Origin: Clostridia bacterium
GTDB taxonomy: Bacteria > Bacillota > Clostridia > Christensenellales > Borkfalkiaceae
NCBI GenBank assembly: GCA_017558825.1
Contig: JAFYTO010000010.1
Location: forward strand, 62,001 to 126,000
Length of the DNA: 64,000 nt
Direction of reading: 5' to 3'
A model generated the notes under the pieces. That model searched no databases. It saw nothing but the letters and a program-made list of their open reading frames with translations, and was not told the DNA's origin. Positions 63,098 through 64,000 of this stretch are shown one piece after another (the first letter of the stretch is position 1; every line of letters starts with the position of its first letter). The position numbers were made by a program, and so were the translations under genes.

Positions 63098-63985
63098 ATG
63101 AAAAAGACTATTTTTACCGGAGCAGCAACAGCAATCGTTACGCCTATGGATGAAAACGGCGTAAACTACCAAGAATTTGAAAGACTTATTGAGTGGCAAA
63201 TTCAAAACGGCATTGACGCCATTGTTTCCGTTGGTACAACGGGCGAAGGCTCTACCCTTACAGACGAAGAACATAAGCAAGCTATTAAGTTTTGCGTAGA
63301 CGTTGTTAACAAGCGCGTTCCTGTTATTGCAGGCACAGGCTCTAACGACACGGCTTACGCTATTGAACTTTCTAAATATGCTGAAGAGGTTGGTGCAGAC
63401 GCACTTTTACTTGTTACCCCATACTACAACAAAGCAACTCAAAAGGGCTTAATTCAAAGTTTTAAAGTTGTTGCAGATGCGGTTAATATTCCTTGCATTT
63501 TATACAACGTTCCATCAAGAACAGGCTGTAATCTTTTACCTGAAAGCGTTGCGGTTTTAGCCGAGCACCCTAACATTGTTGCTATTAAGGAGGCTTGTGG
63601 CAACATTTCTCAAATTGCTAAACTTGCAAGCCTTTGCGGTGATAAAATTGATATTTATTCTGGTAACGATGACCAAATTGTGCCTGTTATGTCACTTGGC
63701 GGTAAAGGCGTAATTTCCGTTCTTTCTAACATTATGCCAAATGAAACAAGCCAAATGTGCAAACTTTATATGGCTGGCAAACATCAAGAAGCTCTTAAAT
63801 TGCAACTTGATTTACTTCCACTTATTGATGCACTTTTCTGCGAAGTTAACCCAATTCCTGTTAAGCACGCAGTTTATAAAATGGGCTTCTGCCAAGATTA
63901 TTTAAGGCTTCCACTTACTCCAATGGAAAGCCAAAACGCGCAAAAACTTGAAAACTTAATGCGCGCACAAAATCTTATTAAATAA
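63098..63985 (+). CDS. dapA: 4-hydroxy-tetrahydrodipicolinate synthase
   Basis: Condenses pyruvate with aspartate semialdehyde, the first step of the diaminopimelate/lysine branch. The 295-residue TIM-barrel protein has GTTGEGSTL (threonine pair of the active site), YNVPSRTG with the catalytic Tyr and VAIKEACGN with the Schiff-base Lys. Ribosome site TTAGGAG before ATG 63098. It is controlled by the lysine riboswitch just upstream, and a further gene begins ten bases after its stop. Confidence 0.96.
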   Translation: MKKTIFTGAATAIVTPMDENGVNYQEFERLIEWQIQNGIDAIVSVGTTGEGSTLTDEEHKQAIKFCVDVVNKRVPVIAGTGSNDTAYAIELSKYAEEVGADALLLVTPYYNKATQKGLIQSFKVVADAVNIPCILYNVPSRTGCNLLPESVAVLAEHPNIVAIKEACGNISQIAKLASLCGDKIDIYSGNDDQIVPVMSLGGKGVISVLSNIMPNETSQMCKLYMAGKHQEALKLQLDLLPLIDALFCEVNPIPVKHAVYKMGFCQDYLRLPLTPMESQNAQKLENLMRAQNLIK

Positions 63986-63994
63986 GGTGAATTT

Positions 63995-64000
63995 ATGAAT
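63995..64000 (+). CDS. Start of the next gene, cut by the window edge
   Basis: ATGAAT at 63995 follows an AAGGTGA site ten bases after dapA. Only two codons are visible. By position it is probably dapB or another lysine gene, but nothing in the sequence shows this. Confidence 0.45.

Overview
The window is A+T-rich chromosomal DNA of an anaerobic low-GC Bacillota, most likely an uncultured gut-type clostridium. The signs are a SpoIVFA/SpoIVFB-type sporulation pair, two tRNA-sensing T-box leaders, a lysine riboswitch, a glycyl radical enzyme with its activase, a ferredoxin-dependent arylpyruvate oxidoreductase, a K+-dependent membrane pyrophosphatase and a TAXI-type TRAP transporter. Gene density is high, and many genes have clean TTGACA-17-TATAAT promoters, AGGAGG-type ribosome binding sites and intrinsic terminators.

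Layout. 0-7 kb: housekeeping genes (alaA-type aminotransferase, prs, tadA, rlmH, a CPBP protease, DegV), a tiny minus-strand gene that appears frameshifted, then the sporulation pair. 7-22.5 kb: an unusual concentration of five aminoacyl-tRNA synthetase genes (a short alaS, cysS, serS, glnS, glyS). cysE-cysS-alaS lie behind a cysteine T-box; DUF1846, two MFS transporters, a GH2 glycosidase and CvpA are interspersed. 22.5-28.5 kb: biotin ligase, an SDR, a large lipoprotein, a 2-hydroxyacid dehydrogenase and an unrecognised, apparently leaderless gene. 28.5-35.8 kb: a divergent catabolic locus. An AraC regulator and a clan GH-A glycosidase face a glycyl radical enzyme, an SMP-30-type lactonase, an EamA permease and a radical-SAM activase.

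35.8-43.9 kb: a minus-strand operon behind a T-box whose specifier reads UAC (Tyr). It holds an AMP-forming acyl-CoA synthetase, iorA, iorB, a membrane protein, a PaaK-type aryl-CoA ligase, a double-ACT protein and a repeat-bearing lipoprotein. Because a T-box opens when its tRNA is uncharged, the operon probably makes aromatic amino acids from aryl acids (reductive carboxylation) rather than degrading them. 44-53 kb: an esterase, a membrane protein, the TAXI transporter, HppA and an M20 amidohydrolase.

53-60.5 kb: an accessory island ending at a Glu-Met-fMet tRNA cluster. It holds a HEPN-type protein coupled to an AAA ATPase gene that has lost its centre by deletion, an AraC/GyrI regulator, mobile-element-like small genes, a dGTPase-family HD protein with an N-terminal extension, and a DprA-like gene followed by a truncated HAD gene. 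This part looks like decaying defence or mobile DNA. 60.5-64 kb: housekeeping resumes with an SDR, tilS and a lysine-riboswitch-controlled dapA; the next gene begins at the right edge.
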